From: Longicatena sp.
Lineage (GTDB): Bacteria > Bacillota_I > Bacilli_A > Erysipelotrichales > Erysipelotrichaceae
Assembly: GCA_020025055.1 (NCBI GenBank)
Contig: JAHHST010000022.1
Location: 1 to 18,537 of the forward strand
Reading direction: 5' to 3'
DNA: 18,537 nt
The position numbers and the translations under genes were made by a program. Shown in pieces: positions 1-8,094 of this stretch (positions are counted from its first letter, which is position 1; each line of letters starts with the position of its first letter). The notes below the pieces were generated by a model. The model did no database searches, was not told the DNA's origin, and saw only the letters and a list, made by a program, of their open reading frames with translations.

Positions 1-112
1 CGCTTTCTTTAGCGTTTAAAATTTGCCATTGTCCTGGTACCATACTGATTGCCATACCAGCTGCTAATAAAACTTTGGTAACTTTTTCTGTTTTCTTTTT
101 CTTGTTTTCCAT
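1..112 (-). CDS. Secreted or surface protein, N-terminal fragment (signal peptide only)
   Basis: An ATG at 112-110 opens a frame that runs off the left edge after 37 codons. It is preceded by a purine-rich ribosome binding site (AAAGGGA, about 7 bases upstream). The visible protein has a lysine-rich N-terminus (MENKKKKTEKVTK) and a hydrophobic stretch (residues 14-26). A plausible signal peptidase site follows near residue 34 (ILNA, then KES). This is the layout of a Sec signal peptide, so the product is probably exported. Nothing of the mature protein is visible, so no function can be given. A candidate promoter lies at 153-181, and the preceding gene ends in a terminator, so this gene starts its own transcription unit. 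Confidence 0.7.
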   Translation of the reverse strand, partial: MENKKKKTEKVTKVLLAAGMAISMVPGQWQILNAKES

Positions 113-152
113 AGTATTCCCTTTCTTTAAAAAGATTATTTAACCGCTTTCA

Positions 153-181
153 ATCATCTCATATTTTTATCTTGTTGTAAA
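153..181 (-). promoter_or_regulatory. Candidate sigma-A promoter for the left-edge secreted protein
   Basis: On the minus strand a -35-like TTTACA (181-176) is separated by 17 bases from a -10-like GATGAT (158-153), with a TG one base upstream of the -10. The predicted start site lies about 35 bases before the ATG at 112. The -10 is imperfect, so the call rests on spacing, the extended TG and the terminator just upstream. Confidence 0.45.
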
Positions 182-217
182 CTATTTTGATATCATAAAA
201 TAAAAAAAATATTTACA

Positions 218-247
218 CTAAAAAAAGAAGCAATCGAATTGCTTCTT
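218..247 (-). terminator. Rho-independent terminator of the Ca2+/Na+ antiporter gene
   Basis: The minus-strand transcript forms a 10-bp perfect stem (AAGAAGCAAT pairing with ATTGCTTCTT, plus coordinates 225-234 and 238-247) with a 3-base loop, followed by a run of U. The stem begins on the second base of the antiporter stop codon. Confidence 0.85.
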
Positions 248-1202
248 ACATAGATAATACAATACTTAACACATAAGACACTAAAATTAAAACACTACAT
301 GCTAATACTACCCAACGATGTTTTTTTCCATAAATAACGCCTAATGTTGCAATCATAGATAAAGCACCAAATCCTAATAAATTAAGTACCTGAGGTTCAT
401 TCACATAAATACTTCCCTTTACGTATAACAAATCTCCAAAACATAAAATAATAAAATTAAATAAATTGCTACCAACAATATTTCCAAAAGATGCGTTAAA
501 ATTTCCCATACGAACTAAATTAATTGATGCACTTAATTCTGGTAAAGATGTTGCTACACCTAAGAAAATTGCTCCCGCAACCGTTGCACCTAAATTTAAA
601 GCTACTGCTATTTTATCTGTAACCTTAGTTAACAAGATACTAACAATTACAAGTGCAATACTATATGCGATAAAACGAATCATAATTTGTTTTACTGTTA
701 AATTCACATCCACATCTTCATCGCTATCTGCACTTCCATCATGTTTCATAAATTTCACATTTACCAAATAAATAACTAGAATCGCAATCGACATTAAATT
801 TAATTTTAAAAATCCTGCCCCTACTTCAATTGGATAAAAAATTGCGATAAATACACATGCATACATAGCAAGTCCATACCACAATGTAGAAGAATGTGAT
901 TTTGCAATCGTTGCATTTTGATAACGTTTGCTTGTGAATAACATAATTCCACCAATTACACATAAATTAAAAATATTAGAACCTAGTACATTTCCTTGTA
1001 CTAAATCTGGTTGATCTAACCCTAATACCGCTGTTAATGATGTAAATAACTCTGGTAATGATGTTACAGCAGCAAGCATAACACCACCAATAAATGCTCC
1101 TGATAAATTTGTCTTTTTATCTAAACAATCTACATAATAAGATAAACGCACAGATAAAAATACAACTAGAGCAGCTAAAATAATATATTCAATATATATC
1201 AT
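246..1202 (-). CDS. Calcium/sodium antiporter (YrbG/CaCA family)
   Basis: An integral membrane cation exchanger of 318 residues, a normal length for the bacterial YrbG-type branch of the Ca2+/cation antiporter superfamily. It has the family's inverted duplication: two alpha-repeats, each with a TSLPE motif (residues 47-51 and 218-222) and a GNxxGSNxFN motif (70-79 and 240-249). These supply the acidic residues and polar helix breaks of the ion site. About ten hydrophobic segments flank a central cytoplasmic loop with an acidic patch (residues 153-166, HDGSADSDEDVDVN). The family usually exports Ca2+ in exchange for Na+; the exact ion here is inferred. The ATG has an AAAGGAG site 7 bases upstream. 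Its own promoter (1232-1259) and terminator (218-247) make it a single-gene unit. Confidence 0.92.
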   Translation of the reverse strand: MIYIEYIILAALVVFLSVRLSYYVDCLDKKTNLSGAFIGGVMLAAVTSLPELFTSLTAVLGLDQPDLVQGNVLGSNIFNLCVIGGIMLFTSKRYQNATIAKSHSSTLWYGLAMYACVFIAIFYPIEVGAGFLKLNLMSIAILVIYLVNVKFMKHDGSADSDEDVDVNLTVKQIMIRFIAYSIALVIVSILLTKVTDKIAVALNLGATVAGAIFLGVATSLPELSASINLVRMGNFNASFGNIVGSNLFNFIILCFGDLLYVKGSIYVNEPQVLNLLGFGALSMIATLGVIYGKKHRWVVLACSVLILVSYVLSIVLSM

Positions 1203-1231
1203 ATAAAACTCCTTTCTATTGTAACCTACTT

Positions 1232-1259
1232 ATAATACCATGATGCTCCTCAATGTCAA
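1232..1259 (-). promoter_or_regulatory. Sigma-A promoter for the antiporter gene
   Basis: On the minus strand a perfect -35 TTGACA (1259-1254) is followed after 16 bases by TATTAT (1237-1232), which also has an extended -10 TG one base upstream. It fills the 60-base gap after the rnc stop codon and leaves a leader of roughly 20 bases before the AAAGGAG site. This is one of the clearest promoters in the window. Confidence 0.7.
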
Positions 1260-1262
1260 TTC

Positions 1263-1946
1263 TTACTTTACCATCTTTTCAAATGCATCTTTAGCAGCCA
1301 TTTGTTCTGCACGTTTTTTTGAATATCCGCTACCTCTACCTAATGTAATTTCATCTAACATAACTACTACTTCAAATTCTGGTTTATTGCTAGGACCTGT
1401 TACATGTACGGTTTCATAACGAATTGTTTTACGCGTATCTGCTTGAATATATTCCTGTAATTTTGTTTTATAATCAATTACTTTTTCACTCTTTGGTTGT
1501 GAAATAGCAGGAGTTAATACTTCCTCTAAAATAACATTAATACTATCCATTCCAGAATCTAAATAAATAGCACCTAATAATGCTTCAAACATATCCGCAA
1601 GAATAGAATCACGTTCTCTTCCTCCAGTTTTTTCTTCCCCTACACCTAATTTTAAATATTGTCCTAATCCTAATTTACGATTATATTCTGCCAATGCTTC
1701 TTCACATACTAATTGAGCACGTAACGTTGTCATTTGACCTTCGTTTAAAATAGGATCTAACTTAAATATTTTTGTAGTAGACCATAGTTGTAAAACTGCA
1801 TCCCCCATAAACTCTAGTCTTTCATTATCATGTGCAAATGATTTATGTTCATTCACATAAGAAGAATGTACTAATGCTTCTTGAATTAAATCTTTATTAA
1901 AATATGGTATATGTTTACTATCTAACCAATCAAATATCGTTTTCAT
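1263..1946 (-). CDS. rnc: Ribonuclease III
   Basis: A double-strand-specific endoribonuclease that processes rRNA precursors and other structured RNAs as a homodimer. The catalytic domain (about residues 1-150) carries the family signature NERLEFMGDAVL at residues 41-52, with E42, E45 and D49. It also has D118 and E121 (ADMFEALLG), matching the metal-binding carboxylates of the family. The double-stranded RNA-binding domain follows (about residues 157-227, YKTKLQEYIQ to KKRAEQMAAKDAFEKM). The length of 227 residues is normal and no key residue is missing. The ATG at 1946 has an AAGGAGA site 6 bases upstream. recG lies 58 bases upstream without a visible terminator. An extended -10 right after the recG stop suggests rnc is also transcribed on its own. 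Confidence 0.97.
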   Translation of the reverse strand: MKTIFDWLDSKHIPYFNKDLIQEALVHSSYVNEHKSFAHDNERLEFMGDAVLQLWSTTKIFKLDPILNEGQMTTLRAQLVCEEALAEYNRKLGLGQYLKLGVGEEKTGGRERDSILADMFEALLGAIYLDSGMDSINVILEEVLTPAISQPKSEKVIDYKTKLQEYIQADTRKTIRYETVHVTGPSNKPEFEVVVMLDEITLGRGSGYSKKRAEQMAAKDAFEKMVK

Positions 1947-1995
1947 ATCTTTCTCCTTAAATACTAATTTCTATTATGTTTATTATAACTGCTAT

Positions 1996-2004
1996 ATTAT
2001 ACCA
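1996..2004 (-). promoter_or_regulatory. Candidate extended -10 promoter for rnc
   Basis: The minus strand reads TGGTATAAT immediately after the recG stop codon (2007-2005). That is a perfect -10 hexamer with the extended TG element. No good -35 lies 16-18 bases further up, which extended -10 promoters tolerate. The leader would be about 40 bases. Confidence 0.45.
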
Positions 2005-4023
2005 CTAATCTAGATAAGTAGCACGTTCAACTGTCATTTCTATATATTTTTTAATGTGTTTATACTCATCACAATCAATTTTTTTCAATATTTCTGATGC
2101 ATCTTCTCTTGCAACCTCTAAAATATTTGCATCTTGAATAACATCCCCTAAAATAAATCCAGGAACACCACTCTGCCTTGTTCCTAAGATATCACCAGGA
2201 CCTCGTAATGCTAAATCATATCGCGATATTTCAAATCCATCACTTGTTTTTTCACACACCTTCAACCGTTTAAGACTATCTAGGTCTTTCGTATTACTTA
2301 ATAAAAAACAATAACCAGGAAGATTTCCTCGACCTACTCGACCTCTTAATTGATGTATTTGACTCAAGCCAAAACGATGTGCATCATAAATCACCATAAT
2401 ATTTGCATTTGCCACATCAACTCCAACTTCAATTACTGTCGTAGATACTAGTATTTGAATTTTTTCATCAACAAATTGTTTCATCACTGCATCTTTTTCA
2501 TCTGCACTCATTTTTCCATGTAATAATCCAATGCTATATTTTAATCCTAACGATTGCTTCATTCCTTCATAAATTTCATTGGCATTTCGCATTTCAAATT
2601 CTTCATTTTTCTCAATTGCAGGACATACTACATAGCATTGATTACCCTCGTCAATTTTTTCTAATACAAAATCTAAAATACTTGCCATTGATTTTGAACG
2701 TATAACTTTTGTCGTTATTTTTTGTCTTCCTTGAGGTAGTGTTTGTATTGTGGATACATCCATATCTCCATATAACGATATTGCCAAAGTTCTTGGAATT
2801 GGTGTTGCACTCATTAAAAGAAAATCTACTTTATCGCCTTTTTCTAACATACGTTTTCTTTGTGTTACCCCAAAACGATGTTGTTCATCCGCAACAACCA
2901 TGCCTAAATCATAAAATTCAACACTTTCCTGAAATAACGCATGCGTTCCAATCAAAATATCAATTTCATTATGTTTTAATTGATCTAAAATTCTCTGTTT
3001 TTCTTGTGTTTTTAAACTTGAATACAATACTTCAATGTTAATTTCGAAATCTTTAAATAAGTTTTTTAAATTTTTTCCATGTTGCTTCGCAAGAATTTCC
3101 GTAGGAGCTAAAAACGCAGCTTGTTTATGAGCTAGCACACATGCATACATACCAAAAGCTGCTACTAATGTTTTCCCACATCCAACATCTCCTTGTACCA
3201 TACGATACATCACTTTATTACTCTTTAAATCTTTTAAAATATCTTCAATTGTACTAATTTGATCTTCTGTTAAAGAAAATGATAACGTTTTTTGTAAATT
3301 CATAACTTCTTCATTATCAAAGCGTTTTTCATGACCTAATACACTTTGTTTTTCTTCTTGTTTCAAAGACTGCATAGTTAATTGAAACTTTAAAAATTCT
3401 TCATATTTTAAATGACGTAAACTTTGCTTTATGGATTCTCTGTTTTTTGGATGATGAATAAAATACAGTGCTTCTTTTCGTGTAATCAAACGATACTTAG
3501 TTAAAATCTCATCAGGTAAAAATTCTTCTATATCATTATGTAAAGCATCCCATGCTTTATCAATATACTTACGAATATCTTTTTGTGTAATTCCTTCTTT
3601 TACGTTATATATAGGATAAATCCCTAATTGTTCTTGTAATGGATGAAAATTGTACTGCATTGCAGTAATTCGATTTCCACCATCATATTTTCCAATAATA
3701 GTAATGCTTTTACCTACTGTAAAATTTGAAACCCATGGACGATTAAATAAAGAAATATCAAATTCTTCTTCCTCATATACAACCTTAAATTTTGTAACAC
3801 TCTGTTTTCCTTTAAAGCGAATTACTCTTGCTCTTGTACAAATCACACCCTCAATTGCGATTTGATCATCTTTTTCCCATTCGCTTCTTGATTTTAATTC
3901 AATACATTCATATCGAAAAGGATAATATGTTAAAAGTTCCGATGCATTATGTATTTGCATATTTTGCAATATTTCTATCTTCTTCTCACTAATCCGCAAT
4001 GCTTTTAGTTCCACAAAACTCAC
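2005..4023 (-). CDS. recG: ATP-dependent DNA helicase RecG
   Basis: A branch-migration helicase that reverses stalled replication forks and processes recombination intermediates. The N-terminal wedge/OB-fold domain spans roughly residues 1-230. The two helicase lobes follow: Walker A GDVGCGKT (278-285), DEQHRFG box (379-385), MSATPIPRT (404-412), the conserved HRFGLSQIHQLRGRVGRG segment ending at 566, and the C-terminal GPGDILGTRQSG element (608-619) typical of RecG. The length of 672 residues fits the family. The frame opens with GTG at 4023. The AAGGGTGAG purine run overlaps that codon, so the GTG at 4014 (residue 4), 5-8 bases beyond it, may be the real start. The radical SAM gene ends only 16 bases upstream, so the two are probably co-transcribed. 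Confidence 0.97.
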   Translation of the reverse strand: MSFVELKALRISEKKIEILQNMQIHNASELLTYYPFRYECIELKSRSEWEKDDQIAIEGVICTRARVIRFKGKQSVTKFKVVYEEEEFDISLFNRPWVSNFTVGKSITIIGKYDGGNRITAMQYNFHPLQEQLGIYPIYNVKEGITQKDIRKYIDKAWDALHNDIEEFLPDEILTKYRLITRKEALYFIHHPKNRESIKQSLRHLKYEEFLKFQLTMQSLKQEEKQSVLGHEKRFDNEEVMNLQKTLSFSLTEDQISTIEDILKDLKSNKVMYRMVQGDVGCGKTLVAAFGMYACVLAHKQAAFLAPTEILAKQHGKNLKNLFKDFEINIEVLYSSLKTQEKQRILDQLKHNEIDILIGTHALFQESVEFYDLGMVVADEQHRFGVTQRKRMLEKGDKVDFLLMSATPIPRTLAISLYGDMDVSTIQTLPQGRQKITTKVIRSKSMASILDFVLEKIDEGNQCYVVCPAIEKNEEFEMRNANEIYEGMKQSLGLKYSIGLLHGKMSADEKDAVMKQFVDEKIQILVSTTVIEVGVDVANANIMVIYDAHRFGLSQIHQLRGRVGRGNLPGYCFLLSNTKDLDSLKRLKVCEKTSDGFEISRYDLALRGPGDILGTRQSGVPGFILGDVIQDANILEVAREDASEILKKIDCDEYKHIKKYIEMTVERATYLD

Positions 4024-4039
4024 CCTTTTCTATATTTTT

Positions 4040-4882
4040 TTATTTAAATCTTAATCGATAACTACAGTGTTTACATAATTCTTCTTGAATATGGCGATTT
4101 TGAAAATTTTTCACCATATCTTTACATCGTTTTGATTCTATAATCTCTTTTAATGGAGTATTAAAAATATTACCTAATGTAATATCTGCTTTCGTATCTA
4201 AACAACAAGGTACCACACTACCATCCGATAATACGGCACACATAGATTTCATACCTAAACATGTTCCTATATCATTGATATAAGCTTCTTTTAAGCTTGG
4301 CCATGTAAAAATTTCTTCAAAATGCAAATGTATGCATCGATCTAAATCAAATCGACTCATTCGTCTTAATTCAATATCCTTTACATCTTTTCCATAATGC
4401 TTTAATACACAATGCAATAATTCTTCGCTTTCTTTGGTTAATTTACCACTTTGTAAACTCCATAAACGATAGTTTACATGAATATTTTCATTTGCAAGTT
4501 CTTTTGCGCCCATGAAGATTGTTTCCAAATATTGTTCTTGTTGATGTTCTGGAAAACTATGAAGTGATATATTTATTTGACGAACACATCCTGCTTGACA
4601 AATATCTGCTAATTTCTTTTTTAATAATGTTCCATTAGTTGTTAAAATTACTTCTAATTCTGCTTTTTTACATATTTCTAAAAATTCCTTTAATAGCGGA
4701 TGTGACAATGGTTCCCCTAACACATGAAAATAAACATGTTTTGTATATGGTTTCACTTCTTGAATAACATGTTGAAATTCCTCTATATTCATTTGATGTG
4801 GTTTTCTTGAATTCTGTATACAAAAACTACATGCTAAATTACATGTATTTGTTATCTCTATGTAAAATCTTTTAAATCGCAT
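4040..4882 (-). CDS. Radical SAM protein with SPASM/twitch-like C-terminus
   Basis: A predicted iron-sulfur enzyme that cleaves S-adenosylmethionine to make a radical. The CxxxCxxC motif that binds the catalytic cluster is CNLACSFC (C14, C18 and C21 from this start), followed by the GEP-type SAM-binding motif (LGEPLSHP, about residues 55-62). The C-terminal part has six further cysteines (208, 215, 226, 227, 270 and 273, ending CKHC) around DGSVVPCC and LGNI. This is the pattern of a SPASM or twitch domain with at least one auxiliary cluster. I chose the ATG at 4882 because AGGTGAG precedes it and a candidate TGTTAAAAT promoter would start transcription at about 4898. An in-frame ATG at 4900 has no ribosome binding site. 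No substrate peptide gene is visible nearby. Close coupling to recG is notable but does not reveal the substrate. Confidence 0.88.
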   Translation of the reverse strand: MRFKRFYIEITNTCNLACSFCIQNSRKPHQMNIEEFQHVIQEVKPYTKHVYFHVLGEPLSHPLLKEFLEICKKAELEVILTTNGTLLKKKLADICQAGCVRQINISLHSFPEHQQEQYLETIFMGAKELANENIHVNYRLWSLQSGKLTKESEELLHCVLKHYGKDVKDIELRRMSRFDLDRCIHLHFEEIFTWPSLKEAYINDIGTCLGMKSMCAVLSDGSVVPCCLDTKADITLGNIFNTPLKEIIESKRCKDMVKNFQNRHIQEELCKHCSYRLRFK

Positions 4883-4904
4883 ATTCTCACCTATTTTCAT
4901 ATCT

Positions 4905-4913
4905 ATTTTAACA
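4905..4913 (-). promoter_or_regulatory. Candidate extended -10 promoter for the radical SAM-recG pair
   Basis: The minus strand reads TGTTAAAAT in the gap after the Ca2+ ATPase terminator, a 5-of-6 match to the -10 hexamer with the extended TG. The -35 region would fall in the terminator hairpin and is poor. A start site near 4898 would leave a short leader carrying the AGGTGAG site and the ATG at 4882. Confidence 0.35.
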
Positions 4914-4921
4914 GGCTTACG

Positions 4922-4960
4922 AAAAGAAAGCTATATCCATCAAAATGAATATAGCCTTTT
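4922..4960 (-). terminator. Rho-independent terminator of the Ca2+ ATPase gene
   Basis: A 9-bp stem with one G-U pair (GCTATATTC with GGATATAGC, plus coordinates 4930-4938 and 4947-4955) and an 8-base loop is followed on the minus strand by TTTCTTTT. A U-rich run on the opposite side (4956-4961) would let it work in both directions, but no plus-strand gene ends here. Confidence 0.8.
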
Positions 4961-4968
4961 TACTTACT

Positions 4969-7533
4969 TTATGCAAACCATTTACTAACTTCATTGATAC
5001 CAATAACACTTACACTTAATCCTATTACAATGAACCATTCTAGCATATTCAATGAAACAGTTCTTAATAAAACATGAAATATTGGTAATTGACACACAAG
5101 CAATTGTAAAATCACACTACAAAAAACAGTTAATACTAACCACTTATTTTTAAATACCCCTTCTTTAAATATTGAACTTGTTCGACTTCTTAAATTAAAT
5201 GCATGAAATAGCTGACTCATAGATAATACCATAAATGCCATTGATTGTGCTTTTAATTCACTTGTATCTAATCCATATCGAAATGCTACTAATGTGATTG
5301 TTCCAATAAACATTCCATTTAATAAAGTAAATGCATATCCTCCATGTGAAAATAGACTTTCTTTTAGCTCTCGTGGCTTTTGTTTCATAATAGAATGTTC
5401 CATAGGATCCACTCCTAATGCAAGTGCAGGGAAAGCATCCGTGATAAGATTTACCCATAAAATTTGAATTGCGCTTAATGGAGAAACGACATAGGGCATG
5501 CAAAGTATCGCAAGAAACAATGTCATAATTTCTCCTAAATTACAACTTAATAAATATAAGATTGCTTTTTGAATATTAGCATAAATTCCTCTTCCTTCTT
5601 TTACTGCATCTACAATCGTTGAAAAATTATCATCTGCTAAAATCATATCACTTGCTTGTTTACACACATCTGTACCACTTAATCCCATTGCTATACCAAT
5701 ATCTGCTTGTTTTAAAGACGGTGCATCATTCACTCCATCACCACTCATCGCTACAACACAATTATTTGCTTTAAAAGCTTTTACAATACGTACTTTATGT
5801 TCCGGAGTAACTCTTGCAAAAACACTGCTTTTACAAACAATATCATTTAATTCATCATCACTTAATTCGTCTAATTGTTGTCCTGTTATGACCTCCTGTT
5901 GATTAGTTGCAATGCCAAGTCTTTGTCCTATAGAAAATGCAGTTAGAGGGTGATCTCCTGTAATCATCACAACATGAATTCCAGCTTCATGACATAATGC
6001 GATTGCTTCTTTGGCTTCTGGTCTTACTGGATCCATTAAGCCAACAAAACCAATAAAGCATAGTTTTGATTCAACTTCATCTTCATAAGGAGATTTTATC
6101 TTCTTTTTTGCAAGTGCTAATACACGTTGAGCATCTGCACTTACTCGTTTTGCAATTTCAAGAATTTGATTACGATCATATGCACTCATTCGTACTGCTT
6201 TTCCATCTACTAACATATGAGTACAATCATATATTATTTTTTCAATTGCTCCTTTTGTATAAGACACATATTCATTTTTATATTGATGAATAGTCGTCAT
6301 CTTTTTTCGATTCGAATCAAACGCAATCTCATTTACACGTACATACGTAGCATCTAATACATCTTTATGAAATCCTTTTTCCTCACAAAATAATAACAAT
6401 GCTTTTTCTGTAGGTTCCCCTAATACCTCTTCATTAGAAATACACGCATCATTACATAAAACATATCCTTTCAATAATTCATCATTTACTTCTTGCAACT
6501 TACCATTGGCATAAGAACTAACTACATGCATCTTATTTTGAGTAAGAGTTCCTGTTTTATCAGAACATATAATATTTACTGAACCTAATGTCTCTACTGC
6601 ATGAAGTTTACGAATAATTGCATGATGTCCACTCATTACTTGAACACCTAGTGCTAATACAATTGTAACCACTGCTGGCAATCCTTCTGGAATTGCTGCT
6701 ACTGCTAAAGAAATCGCTAGTAACAACATATCAAAAATATTTCTTCCTTGTATAACAGCTACCATAAACATTGCTGCACATATCACAACCGCAATAATTC
6801 CTAATACCTTCGATAAATGTGCTAAACGTTTTTGTAGTGGTGTCATATCTTCTGTGGTTTCATCAAGCATTTTCGCAATTTTTCCAACCTCACTATCCAT
6901 TCCACATCGAACGACAACTCCTAATGCTTTTCCATATGTAACATATGTAGACATAAACACCATATTCTTCTGCTCAGCAATGCTTACTTCATGATCATAA
7001 ATTTCATTCGCATCTTTATCAACTGGTTCACTTTCTCCAGTTAATGTACTTTCTTCAACCCTTAAATTATGACTTTGAAACAATCGTATATCTGCTGGAA
7101 TATATCGTCCTGCCTCTAATACAACCACATCCCCTACTACTAAATCACAAGAATCAATTTCTTGTAAAAAACCATCACGAATAACAAACGCTTTCGGTTC
7201 TGATAATTTTTCCAATGCATCAATTGCCTTTTCAGCTTTATACTCTTGTATAACCCCAATAATAGAATTTAAACCAATTACCAAAAAAATAATTGCGGAA
7301 TCTATATATTCTTTTAAAAATAACGATATACATCCGCCTATGATTAAAATAATCACCATTGGATCCTTGATTTGATCAAATAACAATTCTAACAATGTTT
7401 CTTTTTTCTTTTTATTCAATGCATTCTTTCCTTGCCTTTTTAATCTTGCAAGACTTTCTTCTTTAGATAATCCTTGATTTAAATCCGTATCTAATTTTTT
7501 TGCAATCTCTATAATGGAATTTTGATATGGCAT
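4969..7533 (-). CDS. Calcium-transporting P-type ATPase (P2A, SERCA/PMR1-like)
   Basis: A membrane pump of 854 residues from this start, a usual length for bacterial P2A pumps, that expels Ca2+ using ATP. The N-terminal cation ATPase domain leads into the M1-M2 helices and the actuator domain with TGES (165-168). M4 has the PEGL ion-binding break (282-285). The phosphorylated aspartate is D325 in DKTGTLT. KGA (427-429), TGD (525-527) and GDGVNDAP (598-605) form the nucleotide and hinge regions. M5 has N665/E668 and M6 has N695, T698 and D699, matching SERCA Ca2+ ligands. In M8 a glutamine (about 773) aligns by eye with SERCA Glu908. I start at 7533 because AAAGGAG lies 6 bases upstream; an in-frame ATG at 7587 lacks such a site. 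Terminators on both sides make it a separate unit; no convincing promoter was seen in the short upstream gap. Confidence 0.95.
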   Translation of the reverse strand: MPYQNSIIEIAKKLDTDLNQGLSKEESLARLKRQGKNALNKKKKETLLELLFDQIKDPMVIILIIGGCISLFLKEYIDSAIIFLVIGLNSIIGVIQEYKAEKAIDALEKLSEPKAFVIRDGFLQEIDSCDLVVGDVVVLEAGRYIPADIRLFQSHNLRVEESTLTGESEPVDKDANEIYDHEVSIAEQKNMVFMSTYVTYGKALGVVVRCGMDSEVGKIAKMLDETTEDMTPLQKRLAHLSKVLGIIAVVICAAMFMVAVIQGRNIFDMLLLAISLAVAAIPEGLPAVVTIVLALGVQVMSGHHAIIRKLHAVETLGSVNIICSDKTGTLTQNKMHVVSSYANGKLQEVNDELLKGYVLCNDACISNEEVLGEPTEKALLLFCEEKGFHKDVLDATYVRVNEIAFDSNRKKMTTIHQYKNEYVSYTKGAIEKIIYDCTHMLVDGKAVRMSAYDRNQILEIAKRVSADAQRVLALAKKKIKSPYEDEVESKLCFIGFVGLMDPVRPEAKEAIALCHEAGIHVVMITGDHPLTAFSIGQRLGIATNQQEVITGQQLDELSDDELNDIVCKSSVFARVTPEHKVRIVKAFKANNCVVAMSGDGVNDAPSLKQADIGIAMGLSGTDVCKQASDMILADDNFSTIVDAVKEGRGIYANIQKAILYLLSCNLGEIMTLFLAILCMPYVVSPLSAIQILWVNLITDAFPALALGVDPMEHSIMKQKPRELKESLFSHGGYAFTLLNGMFIGTITLVAFRYGLDTSELKAQSMAFMVLSMSQLFHAFNLRSRTSSIFKEGVFKNKWLVLTVFCSVILQLLVCQLPIFHVLLRTVSLNMLEWFIVIGLSVSVIGINEVSKWFA

Positions 7534-7601
7534 ATCTTTTCTCCTTTCCATATACTTTATGAGATTGTATACGTAACTATGAACCATTCGCTAAAATTAG
7601 A

Positions 7602-7631
7602 CAAAAAAAGGATACAGAATATCTGTATCCT
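7602..7631 (-). terminator. Rho-independent terminator of the ftsA-ftsZ operon
   Basis: A perfect 9-bp stem (AGGATACAG with CTGTATCCT, plus coordinates 7609-7617 and 7623-7631) and a 5-base loop are followed on the minus strand by seven U. The stem starts on the second base of the stop codon of the 154-residue gene. Confidence 0.92.
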
Positions 7632-8094
7632 AACAAACTTTTGGTTTGTTTTTTTTCATTTTTGAAAGTTTATCAAAAATCATATTTTCTAGCTCATCGA
7701 CTAGAAAATCATAGCTATCTTCCTCATGATAATTTGCAAATACATTAAAATGAATACGTCTTGCTTTTTTTTCGCTTGCATCAAATTCTACACAAGACCC
7801 ACTCATTGGATAAAACTTTCCATAATCTACTAAATCTACGCAATCGAGCTGTAAAACACCTTGAATATTATTCATAGCTATTTCCATTCCATTATTTGTA
7901 GAACAATAAATTATTGGAACTGAATGATACCGTTCTTTAAACTTTTCAAAGATGGGATTATCTTTCTCTTTTATACTAACCAAAATCATTTCGATACGAT
8001 TTCTTTGTAAATGCTTAATGAATCTATGTAGATATTCCCTTGACCTTTGACTATCTTCAAAAAATGATCCGTCAATATAGTAAAATTTCTTCAT
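7630..8094 (-). CDS. Unrecognised 154-residue protein coupled to ftsZ
   Basis: I do not recognise this family. The start codon shares one base with the ftsZ stop (TAATG at 8096-8092), and there is only a weak AGAAGA upstream, so its translation probably depends on ribosomes finishing ftsZ. The protein is soluble: no signal peptide and no membrane helix. The N-terminus (MKKFYYIDGSFFED) followed by a basic helix and a hydrophobic strand (residues 35-40, EMILVS) suggests an alternating alpha/beta fold. The middle contains DLVDYGKFYPMSGSCVEFD (88-106). The C-terminal helix is charged and ends in a lysine-rich tail (KMKKNKPKVC). The operon terminator begins at its stop codon, so it is the last gene of the ftsA-ftsZ unit. 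Position suggests a role in division, but the sequence gives no function. Confidence 0.85.
   Translation of the reverse strand: MKKFYYIDGSFFEDSQRSREYLHRFIKHLQRNRIEMILVSIKEKDNPIFEKFKERYHSVPIIYCSTNNGMEIAMNNIQGVLQLDCVDLVDYGKFYPMSGSCVEFDASEKKARRIHFNVFANYHEEDSYDFLVDELENMIFDKLSKMKKNKPKVC

Noticed and set aside
4901..5000. Looked for a small peptide precursor gene beside the radical SAM gene
   Set aside because: The gap is under 90 bases, filled by a terminator and promoter-like sequence, with no credible small frame preceded by a ribosome binding site.
5258..5503. Second minus-strand frame inside the Ca2+ ATPase gene
   Set aside because: It is an out-of-frame overlap with the M5-M7 coding region and has no independent start signal. 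The ATPase frame is intact, so it is not a frameshift.
7534..7601. TATACAAT upstream of the Ca2+ ATPase considered as its promoter
   Set aside because: No acceptable -35 at 16-18 bases and no extended TG. A promoter must exist after the terminator, but I cannot place it.
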